A stretch of DNA of 64,000 nt from Dryocosmus kuriphilus (GCA_038277395.1 CM076197.1:27855564-27919563); one strand, 5' to 3'. Positions 33,606-46,019 are shown, counted from the first letter of the stretch. The notes: a model not told the origin generated them from the letters alone. Numbers and translations are program-made.

Positions 33606-34911
33606 CAGGGTGCGCCATCTGAATGTGGTCGATGGAAATATTGAATAACTTGAACAATTCTCAATCGATTTTGGAAAACTATTTATTTTTATAAAATTTG
33701 AAGCTTTACAATTTTTTCCATTCAGTTTCCAAAAACAACGTCGATCAAATGACCACCTTCATTGCGGATACAAAATTCAGCTCTTTTTCTGGCATTTTCC
33801 ATGACATTTGTCAGCATCTCGGGTGATATCGCAGTGATTTCGGCTCGAATATTTTCCTTAAGCTCGTCTAAAGTCTTCGGTTTGTTGGCATACACTTTGC
33901 TTTTTAAAAATCCCCCACAAAAAAAAGTCCGGTGCCGTTAAATCGGGCGATCTCGGTGGCCAGTCAATATCCCCCCCTTTCGACACCACACGTCCTGGGA
34001 ACTTTTGACGCAAGAAGTTCATCGTTGATTTCGCGGTGTGACAGGTCGCGCCGTCTTGTTGAAACCAAAAGCCTTTAAGACCTTTTTCACGCATTTCTGG
34101 TAAAACAGAGTGTGCCAACATCCATCGATACCGATCCCCATTGACAATTTCCCCAAATCTGAAGAAGAACGGACCAATGATGGTTTTTGAGCAGACACCG
34201 GCCCAAACAGTCACTTTCTGATCATGCAGTGGAGTTTGATGTATAGTATGAGGATTTTCTTTCCCCCAAATGCGACAGTTTTGTTTATTTTACAGTGCCA
34301 GATAGCGTGAAATGGGCCTCATCAGTCATTAAAATTCGCTCCCAAAAATCGGGCTCCGATTCACTCACTCGAATAACGTTATTGGCGTAAGCCACGCGTC
34401 TCGGATTGTCTGTTTCCAATAATCTTTGGGTTAACTGCACTTTATATGGAAACATATCCAGATCATCTTTCAGAATCCTCCTCAAAGTAGTTCCACTGAT
34501 GTTTAGTTGTTGAGACCGGCGGCGGTACGAGACAGAAGGATTGTCTGCAACACTCCGTTGAACAGCTTCAATATTTTCATTTGATCGTCGAGGACGTGGT
34601 CGATTTGAATGTGGACGGTCCGCTACAGACCCGTGATTCTCGAAATTCGAAGCTAAGCGACGAATAGTGTCACTTTTAGGCGCAGAACGACCGCGATACT
34701 TTTGACGATACGCACGCTGTGTTGCAACAACTGAACGATTACATTTAATGAACATTGTTACTATTTCCGCGCGTTCTTTGGGCGTGAATCGATTCATGGT
34801 TAAAATTGTAATGGAATAACCTTTCCGAAATGTGTTCGACGACGTCAATCGGTGTAAATCTGTCAAAGTTATTCAATATTTCCATCGACCACATTCAGAT
34901 GGCGCACCCTG
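33606..34911 (-). mobile_element. Mariner-type transposon with 46-bp perfect TIRs
   Basis: The ends are identical inverted repeats for 46 bp, starting CAGGGTGCGCCATCTG, with TA on each side (33604-33605 and 34912-34913). Perfect TIRs and a nearly open transposase show a recent insertion. It interrupts the PLE. Confidence 0.92.
33722..34797 (-). pseudogene. Mariner/IS630 transposase with two net extra bases
   Basis: It starts MNRFTPKERAEIVTMF, the helix-turn-helix of the DUF4817-type group, and continues with a second helix-turn-helix (SYRRRSQQLNISGTTLRRIL). Catalytic aspartates lie in MTDEAHF, QQDGATCH and RSPDLTAPDFF. The interval between the last two is about 36 residues. The length, 1076, is two over a multiple of three. 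The frame shifts once in a short A-run near 34290 and once in a G-run (33912-33916 as C on the plus strand), and both read as single extra bases. Otherwise the frame is open to the stop at 33722, giving about 357 codons. Confidence 0.88.
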
Positions 34912-35960
34912 TACATTTTTAGAACAAAACTTCAATTTAATAATTAAAGATTCCATTAATACCTTAAAATACAATATAAAAAATAGTTGGGAATTTCAAA
35001 AACTTATAACACAAAAATGGGTGCCGGATGACTGTGTGATGATTTCTTTGGATGTGTTGCAATATTTCCGAGCATACCTTTGGAATTAGTTAAAATAGCT
35101 ATTTTAAATAGTTAGGATAAAATCAAAACACGTACTCGATTAGATCAAAAGATGTTTCTAAAAAGGATAGATTTCGTTATGAATTCAACTTACTTTAAAT
35201 TCAATGTAGCATTTTATGAGCAAAAACTTGTTACTTCCCTGTCATTTCTCCGATTTTAGCTGAAATTGTCATGCAAGATTTGGAAATTTTTTCGCTTTTG
35301 GAAAATTAGATTTTGATGTACTTTTTATTCTCGGTGTGTTGATACCTTTTTATGTATTCTTTTAAAAGAGTTGCAAACAGTTATTGATGCCTTTAGCAGA
35401 TTTCGTCCGAAACTTCAATTTACGTATGAGATTGAGAAACGTAATAAAATTAGTTTCTTGGACTTAAGATTTACTAAACTTCAGGATAGTAGTATTATAA
35501 CTAATTGATTTAGGAAAAATGCATATTCAGGTAGAATTTTAAACTTTTTTTCGTAGCATCCTATCCAAAATAAAATTGCAGTAATTAGAAATTTATTTGA
35601 TAGAGCTGTATGTTTGTCCCATGAATCTTTTCACATAGAAAATTTGAACATTATCAGGAAGATACTTTTTTGAAATCAATACCCGCAAAATCAAAATTAG
35701 ATTTGAACACATTAAAAACAAGCAAAGTAATAGTTAAGTTTAAGATACTCAAAAAGAAGAAAAATATTGTAGATCATCTAATACCTTTGTTTTTCCATAT
35801 TTTGGTCAAATTTCGAAAACTGTTCAATTTATGTTAAAAAAGTTTAAAAGTCCATACAGTTTTTAGAATTCCATTAAAAATGGAAGTAATCATAACCTTT
35901 GGTAAAGATCTTTCGAATAATTGATTGGAGATATTTTTATTTCAGTCTTACGGTCTGGTT

Positions 35961-37289
35961 TAAAAAACTTCAAATAAGATTTAAAATGTAGAAGTCATTT
36001 ATAATGTCTTCAAATCATCGACGTTTCGACCAAATAATTGCGGGTCTTTTTCAAGATGTTTAAAAAGATTTAGCAATATTGAGGATAGTCAGGAGAAACA
36101 TTGCAATATTTTTATAACAAAAAAGATTAAATGAATGGTTACCTTCATTAGAACGAAAATTAAAATCGTAGTTTAAAATCCATATAATCTATAAGTCAAT
36201 ATAATTAAAATGATCAATTTTCGGTATTCTTAAAAAACAACATGTGATGTTTTTTTAACATTGAACACAAAATTATCTTCAATTATAGTATATTCCATCA
36301 CAAGTAATGTTATGCCACGTTGTTTCACGCACAAGTCAATGTTTGCAGGACGAGTTGTATTACGCTCGTGGTTGTACGAGTCTTGCAAGCATTGAGTTGT
36401 GTATGTAACGACGTGGCTAATTTTACAAGTGATGTACGATATTTTATTCGAAACCAGCATGTTACGAGACTGAGGGCCGTCTGAAAAATAGGCGTTGTAT
36501 GGCCCATTATCGAAATGGGGGAAAAATGCCCTATGTAGTGGCGCCATCTGATTTGGTTAATTTTCTCTACGCATGTGTAAAATAATGTCAGAGAAAGCAT
36601 TGTGAGTTATGCAGTGGCGGTTTGGGGAACTAATTACCTGTCAGTGTGGCGCTTTTGGAACTAATTTCCTGTCACCATTAGGTAAGGGGCTATATAATGC
36701 ACATTTTTTAGGGGCATTACAATCTCCTAACATGGTGGTTTCGAATAAAAGTAATTTGTTATAATACTTTAAAGTTCCAAATCGAGAAAGTTTAATTTTG
36801 TATAGTCACATTGCGACGTGATTTTTACAGACGGACAGTACAAGTGAGACTGATCGTAGAGGTACAGGTTATTGAAGAAGAGAGATAAAGTAAATACGAA
36901 TATGATAATTAAGATCCTGATGAAAAACGCGCCAAAACCTTGAGAAGAAATTATTTATTATATTATTATTATATATTATACTTTTTATATTTCAGTGCAT
37001 TAATATTGGATTTGGGAAAGATATTGAGTTTTTTTGATTTTTGAAAAAATTATTGAATTTTCGAACTTTATGAATCTGAAAACTTTTCGACTTAACTGTC
37101 TATTTTCTCTTTAGAATGCCTGGATATGTACTATTTTGAAAACGGATTATGATTGATCTGACAGCAATCTATCAAAAACACGTTCTTTACTCAGAAAATA
37201 TTGTTTTTAAGTTTCGGTATTTCGAGTAATATTAGTCGAATCGGGCATGTCTTCATAAGGCGCTATCTAGAAGAGCTACTTTTAAATAT
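35961..37289. other. PLE untranslated or terminal region, no gene recognised
   Basis: Holds a hammerhead-like motif on the minus strand at 36017-36050. It would be the 3' part of the minus-strand PLE whose endonuclease is at 37290-37860. Otherwise AT-rich with nothing coding. Confidence 0.4.
36017..36050 (-). ncRNA. Hammerhead-like ribozyme remnant of a PLE
   Basis: On the minus strand a TTGAAAAAGACC stretch is followed by GGTCGAAACGTC; GACC can pair with GGTC. This resembles the core (CTGANGA, stem II, GAAAC) of the hammerhead ribozymes known in PLE terminal repeats. The CTGANGA part is degenerate. A better version is at 54871-54905. Confidence 0.4.
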
Positions 37290-37860
37290 TAATTTCTCCA
37301 AAAAGTGACTGGATACCTCTGTCAGGATTTCGCTCAAACATTTGTGTCTATTTCCCCTACAATATATTTCAATTTCAAGACAGTCCCTTGTTTTTCATTT
37401 TGCTGGAGAATATCCTTAAGGTTTCCAATTTCGCAGTCCCTTTTGTGTTCACAAATTCTCGTTTTTAATCTCCTACCGGTTTCACCAATATAGATTTTAT
37501 TAGAGCCTTTGCATTTAATGAGATAAATAACGGAAGATGAATTTTCAGTACTATCCAAATCTTTTTTATTTTGAAGGAATGTGTTTAAAGTGTGATTATT
37601 CTTAAAATAAACATTGATACATTGATATTAAATTTTTTAAAATATCTTCGTAATCTTTCGGAGAGACCCTGTATATATGGTAGAGTAACTATTAGGTTAT
37701 TATTATTATAGCTTTCTAAATGATCCTTTTTCTTTTTTTCGATACTAGCAGTATTACAAATTTCATGGATTCATTCTTTTATGACACTTTCTATATCAAC
37801 GGAAGTATATAATTATTTAGCTGTAATGTGAGTTTTAATTGCATCGTTTAAACAATTTTC
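37290..37860 (-). pseudogene. PLE GIY-YIG endonuclease fragment
   Basis: Read from 37860 downward: NNNLIVTLPYIQGLSERLRR, a linker, then VIYLIKCKGSNKIYIGETGR and RICEHKRDC. IYLIKC and YIGETGRRLKTRI are the GIY-YIG core of Penelope-like endonucleases. One frame change lies near 37600. It faces the PLE reverse transcriptase on the plus strand (33056-35960), so the two are convergent. Confidence 0.8.
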
Positions 37861-37880
37861 AAAACAATAGCTCCATCCAT

Positions 37881-37897
37881 GGGGGGGGGGGGGGGGG
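37881..37897 (+). repeat. Run of 17 G
   Basis: An uninterrupted G-run in otherwise AT-rich DNA. Comparable runs of C occur at about 21057, 21426 and 28131. Confidence 0.9.
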
Positions 37898-39595
37898 AAG
37901 GGACAAAAAACTGTCATTTTTTTATGAAAAAATTGTTATACCATGGATATTATCCTAGTTGAAATATATATGCGTCCTCGGTATTTGTGTGATTGTGCGC
38001 ACTGTTTGTAGAGGTAAGGTTATGTTAATTTCATCAACAATTAAAATAAGATAGACATCGACAATAAAACAACATCGTTCTTTTCCTCTTATCTTTAGTG
38101 AAATGATGAGGATTACATCTAAAATTTAAATACTGAGGAGACCCTTCATTGAAGAGCGAAAGCTTTATAGTCAATAAAATGTATAGACCTGTAAAATAAG
38201 AAACTTACATCTTTATAATTATGATAATCCTGGTCAAGAAACCTAAAAAACTTTATTAATATTCATTCTTAAAGTTTTCCACAGTCAGCGGTCGACTTTA
38301 AACGTTTTACCTCCAAAATTGAACAAGTTTGAATTTTCTACCCGTAAAAGTTTAATAATTTTAAAAAGCATTAAGAATTGTACTTTTGAAATTCTTGTCT
38401 GGCCAGCGACATTAACATATCAAACTTATACTTTTTTTAATTTGTAGCATTCCTGATTAAGAATGTAAAAATTAAGAAACTTAAAAAATAATTGTTTCGA
38501 ATTTAAGGTTTTCAAGATGACCAATTTTAGTTGCACTGCTTTAGAAATAAACTTTTTTAGAATTGCACACTTAAAACAATAAGTTTCAATAGAATTTATG
38601 TAATTGATAAAGATGATAAAAATTATTATTAGGTATCATATTGTGACAACAAAGTTCCCTGTCATTTTCACTTTCGAAAGTTGAAGAATTTTAAATTGTG
38701 AACTATATTTTTTTACATCTGCGCAATAAGGCATACATGATTTTCACTGTACATTATTATAGTTAATTGAAATCAGCCACCTTGAATAAATTCAGGCCTG
38801 TATTCAATACTAGTTCCAAACTCCATATTTCTAATATTTTAATTTAAACAATAAATAATCAACTATAATAAATTAGAATTGAATGTTTTCGAAATTGTAA
38901 GCAGCCTACCTATTCAACTTAATTAACGCCTCTATACAATCCTGATCAAAATTTTTATTGTTTGGATCAATGTTTTTCTTTTTCAAAAACAAAAACTAAA
39001 ACAGCAAAATCAAATCACAATTATTGAAAATCAATCCCACCGCTGCTACCATATTATTTGTTACGTTCGAAGTTTATTTATTGAATAAATAAGAACGTTT
39101 ATTCCAAAAATAATTTTCGAAAACAAAATAAAACTAAAAAGTTAAATACTTAAATGGTAAATATTTGGTAAATTGGGTCGATTCTCTGCTCTATTCAGAA
39201 CGTTTCTAATTATGTGTTGAGGATCGCTTTTTTGTGATTTTGAATAATAATGGTAAGCGCATGTAAACATAGAATGCATTTATTTTAAACATCATATTGC
39301 ATGCAGACGTCTAAATGAATGTCTTAAGAGTTTGTGTGTAAAATTGATATAGTGCATTACCAACTTGCTGGAACGTTGATAATTGTTGTAGCATTTTCTT
39401 AAAAATCATTCTCGATTTTTAGAGGCCAGAACTTTAGTTTATTAAGTATAATGTTTGTTCATTTTTCCGAGAATTTCAAGTAACATCCATGAATAAAATA
39501 ACTAAACCGCGCTCGCTGGATGTTATTCTACGCTTTTCATTTTTGTTTCCATAAAGCAAACCATAGAATCAGTTTTTAATTTGAGTCAGAATCTA
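37898..39595. other. No gene recognised
   Basis: About 1.7 kb of AT-rich DNA with no coding or repeat structure I can support. Confidence 0.4.
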
Positions 39596-40013
39596 CCCTA
39601 CCGAAACAAAATGATTGGAGGATGTCTGAAAGATGTCAGAGCCAGTTATTTTTCAGTCTTTTTTGTCTGTATTTAACGTAAATATTTTATTAACAAAAAA
39701 AAGATCAGTTTTATAAGAAATTTGCCTAATTTTTATTTATTTGTTATTTTGTTTTTATTTAAATTTTTTAATAAATTTGTTTTTATTTGTTTATTTAAAA
39801 TTTTAAAAAATTTATTTATTCATGAAATGGATGCAAAGCTTGTGTGGTTTTTAAAGGACATTTTGTCGATTACAGTTTTGCAACCACTATGAAGTGATAT
39901 AAACGACCCTAAAAAGGACCAGAAATTCTCTAAACATGAAATCTTTCAAGTAATACCTTAAAAATGACTGAACTTGCTCTGACATATTTGCCTGACATTT
40001 TGTTTCGGCAGGG
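39596..40013. mobile_element. MITE with CCCTACCGAAACAAAATG ends and TA flanks
   Basis: The left end is CCCTACCGAAACAAAATG; the right end, reverse-complemented, is CCCTGCCGAAACAAAATG. TA flanks both sides. The 418-bp body is AT-rich and non-coding, with GTCAGA-type motifs near each end. Its terminal CCCTRCCGA and its A/G difference between ends are shared with the MITEs at 15860 and 61285. Confidence 0.8.
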
Positions 40014-40059
40014 TAAGGCAAATTAACATCCTTTGCTTTTTTTTTTGCATTATTTCAGT

Positions 40060-40230
40060 TTTGATACCAAACGTGAACTAGAAAAGCAAAGGGCGCAGAA
40101 ACTAATTCAACTTAATCGGACATCTTTTCAATTTTTATATTTAGTTAACGTCAAACCGAAATCGAGAATTGAAAAGGCCAAAAAAGCTGATTGCGAGACA
40201 ATTCTACTGACGATCGAGCGATGGATTTAA
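40060..40230 (+). other. Possible terminal exon of an unknown gene
   Basis: A pyrimidine tract ending in GCATTATTTCAG is a good 3' splice site, followed by an open frame with FDTKRELEKQRAQKLIQLN and a basic stretch, ending at a TAA at 40228. No family is recognised. It lies right after the MITE at 39596-40013. It may be chance. Confidence 0.3.
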
Positions 40231-40967
40231 AATGAATCTTTGATGCGCCGGATTTATTGGCTTCACTTGCATCTAATATTAGTTATTAGGTGGCAGAGGC
40301 ATTGCTTTCGGTCGTCGAACATCTGTGGGCGAGCAATCGGCTTTATTTTTCCAAATTGTATTTCGCACGCTTTCACACTGTTTCTCCGCAGCACTGCTTT
40401 CAATAATTCGGTGACCTATTGCTTACAGTTTTTGTCACTTATATGACTCATTGAACTTGACTTTTGGAATGTTTGCTATATTAAGGTTGCGTTGAGTGAA
40501 CTATCGGAATTTTCTGTTTGTTATTATGTTAATTCCGATTTTTAATAATAATTGATGATTATTATTTAACAACCCTTAATTTTCTTGAGAGTTTAATCAT
40601 TAAATGCACGAATTATATTTCTAGGTTTTCAGAAATTAATTCATACATTAATTAATTTGTTGTTACTAGTAATGTTGTTGATAGGAATTTGTGAAAGGAG
40701 GAATATTATAACATCATTAATTGGAAGATATTTTAGAGTTTTTACTGTTTTCTTGGTTTAGTTTTTTGTTTAGTTTTCTTATAAAAATCCAATTAATTGT
40801 TGTTTATTTAGATTTTTATTTTGATATTATCTTTCCTTAATTGAACGTCCCTGTTGTTTATTAAATACAGTTCTGACTTATATTTGTTTTTTGTATAATT
40901 TATATGAGCACCTTGATAATAGTGGCGTCTTATGTTTATTGACCTCCATTCAAGCGTCCCAAATTCA

Positions 40968-41212
40968 ACTGCCATATCTACATTTCGGCTGAGTCACCTG
41001 TCACTTTACCGAACCTTCGCAAATCTTCATAAATACCTCCCTTGTCATTTATATTTATAAACAAACATTTTGCAGTATTATGTATAAGATATGCAATATG
41101 CATTCATAAATATAATCGGCAAAAAAGACGTTTAACACTTTTTTATAAAGTTTTTTAAAGTGACAGGTGACTCACCGAAACGTAGATACAGCAGTTGAAT
41201 TTGGCACGGCAG
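40968..41212. repeat. Inverted repeat with ~52-bp arms
   Basis: CCCAAATTCAACTGC at 40968 and the following CTGAGTCACCTGTCACTTTA are matched in reverse complement at 41155-41212. The flanks contain AGTGGCG on both sides (40921 and 41218), a possible target duplication, but the repeat does not reach those flanks. Probably a small foldback element. Confidence 0.55.
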
Positions 41213-42449
41213 TATAGAGTGGCGATCTTTATTTATTATTTAAGACTAACAGTTTTCAAACAAGTCCTGACCTGTTAGAGCACTTTATATTAAATTTAGG
41301 TTTAAATATTTCTTATTTATGTATTACAGTATTGTGTGAATTAATGTGAACACTAACATTGTTTCAAGTTTTCATATTTGGCATCATTTTAATAAACAGT
41401 TTTTACAGTCAATTCGATTCCAATCACAAATCTCCAGTTCACTGTTTCAGCATGAGTAAGGTCACAAATATTTCGGTTTTTGTGTTTTGTTTTTCTGATT
41501 TTAAGAAAAATATTGATACTGGTCGATTTTTGCTGTCGTATTAATTCATGGATGTCACGCCGAGGAAACGGGAGAAGAACATCACGTTAAAGGTGTTAGA
41601 TAATCGGATTTAGAATTTGTTATAATTTCCTAGATTCAAAGTCCGACTAATTGTAAGTACGGCCATGTCACCATATATAAATTGCCGAAGATTTTTAAGA
41701 GACAAATAAAGAAAACTCACCCAATATCCGGGGTCTGTCGTACTCCTAATGTCAAGCGGAATTGAAGTACTAGCCCTTTTTTTTTAAGAAAAATGATTAT
41801 TTTCTCGGAAAATAATCATTGTCCAAAGTGTAGAAGTCCCGGCAGAGCAGTCAATAAGAACCGAATTGCTAGAATGAGAGTGCAAATCGCACGAACCACA
41901 CTTGTTAATCACTTTTTCACACTAAACTGAAACTGTAGGAAAAAAAACGGCTTGTACTTCACCTCAAAATAAAATTAGTTTGTCAATTTCACCGAGAATT
42001 TCGCAATCTGTTGCGGTAAATAGCAGGCTTTTCAACGGAAATTAAGAAGCCAGGTGTGGAAAAAGGATAGCATCAGCTCTCAACAAAAGCTCGAAAGTCG
42101 AAATCTACTTCACACTTACATTTCGAGCGCGCCTATCGGCCGCCTTACATACTACATCACATAAAGTTACCATTGATGGTAACGTGCATCCCTATTATTT
42201 ATTATCGAAGTAGAATTTCACAAATTCGAGCACGTGTTGATTTTGTGCTTATATTATTATTTTGAGTATACATTATTGTATTTTGGCCGATGACAAAACG
42301 TAAGTGCATATTTTTTCTTGCAAAATAATGATTTATTTGTGTACTCTTTTTTTATATAAAAAAATTATATAAAAAGTTACAATTTTAGTATCTGGAAATG
42401 AGAGGTTATTTGGGTGATTTATAAGAGATTATTCCTTATTTTGACAATA

Positions 42450-42613
42450 CACTGAAAGAAACGAATTGGTCAAATAAGTCATAGACAATTTTGTGCTCGA
42501 ATATTTGCCTGTTTCAGACATAATTGTCCGAATATGAAGAATGTGTGAAACACGTAAATATGCTAACCTATAATTGTGTATGCCTAAGTCCACGGAGCCA
42601 TTTCTTTCAGTGT
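42450..42613. mobile_element. MITE with CACTGAAAGAAA ends
   Basis: 164 bp bounded by CACTGAAAGAAA and its reverse complement. CACTG ends are usual in the CMC (EnSpm/Chapaev) group. The corresponding place in copy B has no such element, but copy B has a larger deletion there. No target duplication was seen. Confidence 0.65.
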
Positions 42614-42997
42614 GATACACTTTTTGTTTCGTAAAGAAAATTTCTTATTTGAAAATCATATAAAGAATTGTACACGAAGTGTGCAGAAAATTCTTTATGG
42701 TCAAATTGAGTCATTACATCTTTTTATCATTACTTGAAATATCATAGATACGAACTGTTTTATAATTTGACCAAAAGGCTTTTTCCATACATTTTGAGAC
42801 GGTTCTTGTATATATTGCGAATGAGGCTGCTAAAATAATAATTTTAATTACAGATGAATCGAACTTGGCGGCCTCCGCGCTGAAGCTCAAGCGGCGGAAG
42901 ATTAAAAAAGCTAAGAGCCTCTAAATTTTCGAAAGCAAAATTTTGTAAGAATTTTTTATCTGTGTGTTTGTCTGTCTGTGTGTATAATGACTGTCTG

Positions 42998-43349
42998 CAC
43001 TGTAAAAAATGTGAAGGAAAATTACACTTTCTTATTGAAATACTTCTCCCTATGATTTCTGTGATGAAATTACTAATTTATTGTAAATATCCACTGATTT
43101 CTGAAGGAAATTTACCAGTATTTGTGAAATTTCCAACAAGCTTGTAATTTTCCCACATAAATTGAGGGAAGTAAAAATACCAGTGATTTCTATGGTAAAT
43201 TTGTACCATTTTGTAAATTGAAAAATAAGAATTTCACCATAGATGTCGATGTAAAATTTACAACTTTTTTGTAAATTTCCCGTAGGAATGATTGGTATTT
43301 TTATTTTCCACTATTTCTGGTGGAAAATGATACCATATTTTTTGCAGTG
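42998..43349. mobile_element. MITE with CACTGYAAAAAAT ends
   Basis: 352 bp from CACTGTAAAAAAT to the reverse complement of CACTGCAAAAAAT. The interior is an imperfect palindrome of AAATTTACYA-type motifs. A partial copy, cut at one end, lies in copy B at 55835-56110, so it was present before the two copies separated. Confidence 0.72.
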
Positions 43350-43393
43350 TACCTGCCTATCTGTTTGTCTGTCTGTCTGTGTCTCTGTATATT

Positions 43394-43486
43394 AGGGTGG
43401 CTCAAAAATGCATTGGAAAAATTTTTTTAATGATAGAGACCGACGCACCCCCCTATTTTGTGAGGTTTCCGGAGAAAATAATTCCC

Positions 43487-43520
<34 letters not shown>

Positions 43521-45583
43521 ATTTTTAGTGCTACCTCAAGGGCCCCGAAAAATACATGGGATTTTACATGGGAAAATGATGATTTTTAGAAAAATGAGGT
43601 ACAAATTTCTGGGTTTATAGTTAGCTTTTGGGACATTATAAGAACTTTTTGGGGAGTCTTCAAGGAATAATTTCTGATAAACAACTTTAAATTTTTCACC
43701 CCCTCCCCCCCTACCCCCTCCAGCAGAGCCCCAAAAATGTCCCGAAAAACAGAAATGGAGAATTTTGACCGAAATTGGCATAAAAGAGTTTTGTTTTTCC
43801 ATTTTCACACTATAACTTGTTGTTACTCGATAAGACAAATATTTTTTATTATTTGCCAACTAATTTTTAATTGTTTAAACAATTTATATTTGTTTAAATA
43901 ATCTTTTTTTTCGTGACAGCACATTACGAGGTCATTTTTTGCGTTTAGCTAGACACTGAGCTATTTTCAAGGATACTTATTTATGTTTCAAGTGGTTTTT
44001 AAATTGTTTAAACAATTTATTATTATTTATTTTCAACTTTCTCCAAAAAACAGGTACAGAACTGTAGTTTTTTTTCAAATTTGCTCAACCATGTCGTCTG
44101 AAATTAAATATAGACGAAAATCAGATGTCATGATACTATTTTTGCAACAAATTTGTTTTTGTTTAAACAATTTTATATTATTTATTTGTAACTTTCTCAA
44201 ACAAGCCGGTGGAGAACTCTAGTTTTTTTTTAATTTGCTCAACCTTGTCGCTTAAAATTAAATATTTACAAAAATCTATTGTTATGCTATCATTATTGCA
44301 ACAAATTTGTATTTGTTTAAACAAGTTTATGTTATTTATTTGTAACTTTCTCAAAAAAACCGGTGGAGAACTCTAGTTTTTTTTTTAATTTGCTCAACCT
44401 GGCCGTTAAAAATTTAATATGTACAAAAATATGATGTTATGCTACCATTATTACAACAAATTTGTATTTGTTCAAGCAATTTTCGTTTGATGTAATGAAT
44501 TTTTTCCCAAAGAAAATGGTTGATATTTTGTATCTTGGGTAAATAGTCCGTAATAGAGCCAATCTGCAAAAAACTACACTTTTTTATCACATTTTTTTCT
44601 AAGTTAAGAACTAAAGTTAAATAAATTGTTTAAACAATTACAAAATGTTCTCAGAAAAAAAATCTGCTTTAAAAAATTAAAAATTACAGCACTATTTACG
44701 GAAAATAGAAAATATCAACCATTTTCTTTTGGAAAAAATTGTTAAAACAAACAAAAATTGTTTAAATAAATATAAATTTGTTGCAATAATGGTAGCATAA
44801 CATTAGATTTTTGTAAATATTTAATTTTAAGCGCCAAGGTTGAGCAAATTAAAAAAAGCCACAAGGTTGGGCAAATTAAAAAAAACTAGAGTTCTCCACC
44901 GGTTTGTTTGAGAAAGTTACAAATAAATAATATAAAATTGTTTAAACAAAAACAAATTTATTGTAAAAATAGTATCATGACATCTGATTTTCGTGTATAT
45001 TTAATTTCAGACGACATGGTTGAGCAAATTTTAAAAAAAAAACTAAAGTTCTGTACCTGTTTTTTGGAGAAAGTTGAAAATAAATAATAATAAATTGTTT
45101 TAAACAATTTAAAACCACTTGAAACCTAAATATGTATCCTTGAAAATGGCTTAGTATCTGGTTAAACGCAAAAAATCACGTCATAATGTGCTGTCACGAA
45201 AAAAAAGATTATTTAAACAAATATAAATTGTTTAAACAATTAAAAATTAGCTGACAAATGATAAAAAATATTTTTCTTATCGAGTAACAACAAGTTATAG
45301 TACGAAAATCGAAAAACAAAACTCTTTTATGCCAATTTCGGTCAAAATTCTCCATTTCTGTTTTTCGTGGCATTTTTGGGGCTCTGCTGGAGGGGGTAGG
45401 GGGGGTGAAAAATTTAAAGTTGTTTATCAGAAATTATTCCTTGAAGACTCCCCAAAACGTTCTGATAATGTCCCGCAAGCTAAATATAAACCCAGAAATT
45501 TGCACCTCATTTTTCTAAAAATCATCATTTTCCCATGTAAAATTCCATGTATTTTTCGGGGCCCTTGAGGCAGCACTAAAAAT

Positions 45584-45614
<31 letters not shown>

Positions 45615-45687
45615 GAATTATTTTCTCCGGAAACGTCACAAAATAGGGTGGTGCGTCGTCAAAAAAAAAAGTCATTTTGAGCCACCC
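43394..45687. mobile_element. Large foldback element, ~1-kb arms
   Basis: The left arm (43394 to about 44552) and right arm (about 44690-45687) are reverse complements, with a 140-bp spacer. The ends read AGGGTGGCTCAAAA. Each arm holds a long poly-T/poly-A run (31 T at 43489-43519) and several units of about 150-170 bp, each with TTTGTTTAAACAA and TTGCTCAACC. Mirror-image reading frames in the two arms are by-products of the palindrome. A copy is absent from the matching intron at 55731-56198. Confidence 0.85.
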
Positions 45688-46019
45688 GACTGCATATCTG
45701 TCTGTCCCTCTGGCTAATATGTTATAAATATTTTCTTACTCTGCTTGCAGGCAATTTATTGAGCTGAGAAAATTCATCTTCTCCTATTGGGAAGGAGCCG
45801 AAGAAAAAGATGGAGGAGAAAGACAGAGAAAAGGTTGAGGGAGCAGAAGTCGATGTACAAAAAAATGACAAGAAGAAGAGAAAATCCGAGAAAAAGGAGA
45901 ATGATAAGAAAAACATGAAAATTGAATAGAAGAGAAACGTTGAGGACGAAGGAAATTTAGATGGTAGGAGAAAAATGCGATGGGTAGGAAGCTCTGGATG
46001 GCAGGAAAATGATTAAGAG

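Larger units (their letters stand above)
33056..35960 (+). pseudogene. Penelope-like element reverse transcriptase, interrupted by mariner
   Basis: Left of the mariner (33060-33600) the frame reads DILRLGKAF, IKNFLKKNPDIICMNANKGN and RCYGLKKIHK, the finger and YGLPKIHK-type motifs of PLE reverse transcriptase. Right of it (34915-35960) come IIKDSINTLK, SLDV, IPLELVK, PILAEIVMQDLE, KISFLDL, SGRILNF and, near 35820, YFGQISKTVQFMLKKFK, the linker before the endonuclease. The GIY-YIG domain is absent on this strand; one lies inverted at 37290-37860. Stops and frameshifts are many. The 5' part extends left across the TTAA insertion. Confidence 0.82.

Noticed and set aside
36905..36945. CTGATGAAAAACGCG as a hammerhead core
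   Set aside because: The required GAAA half is absent at a suitable distance (GAGAAG instead) and no helix forms between.
43536..43859. 107-residue frame on the minus strand, with a near-identical 79-residue frame at 45329-45568 on the plus strand
   Set aside because: They are the same sequence in the two arms of the foldback. The similarity is forced by the palindrome and does not show protein conservation.
45722..45916. Phe/Ser-rich minus-strand frame
   Set aside because: Complement of the Lys/Glu-rich exon 2 of copy A.
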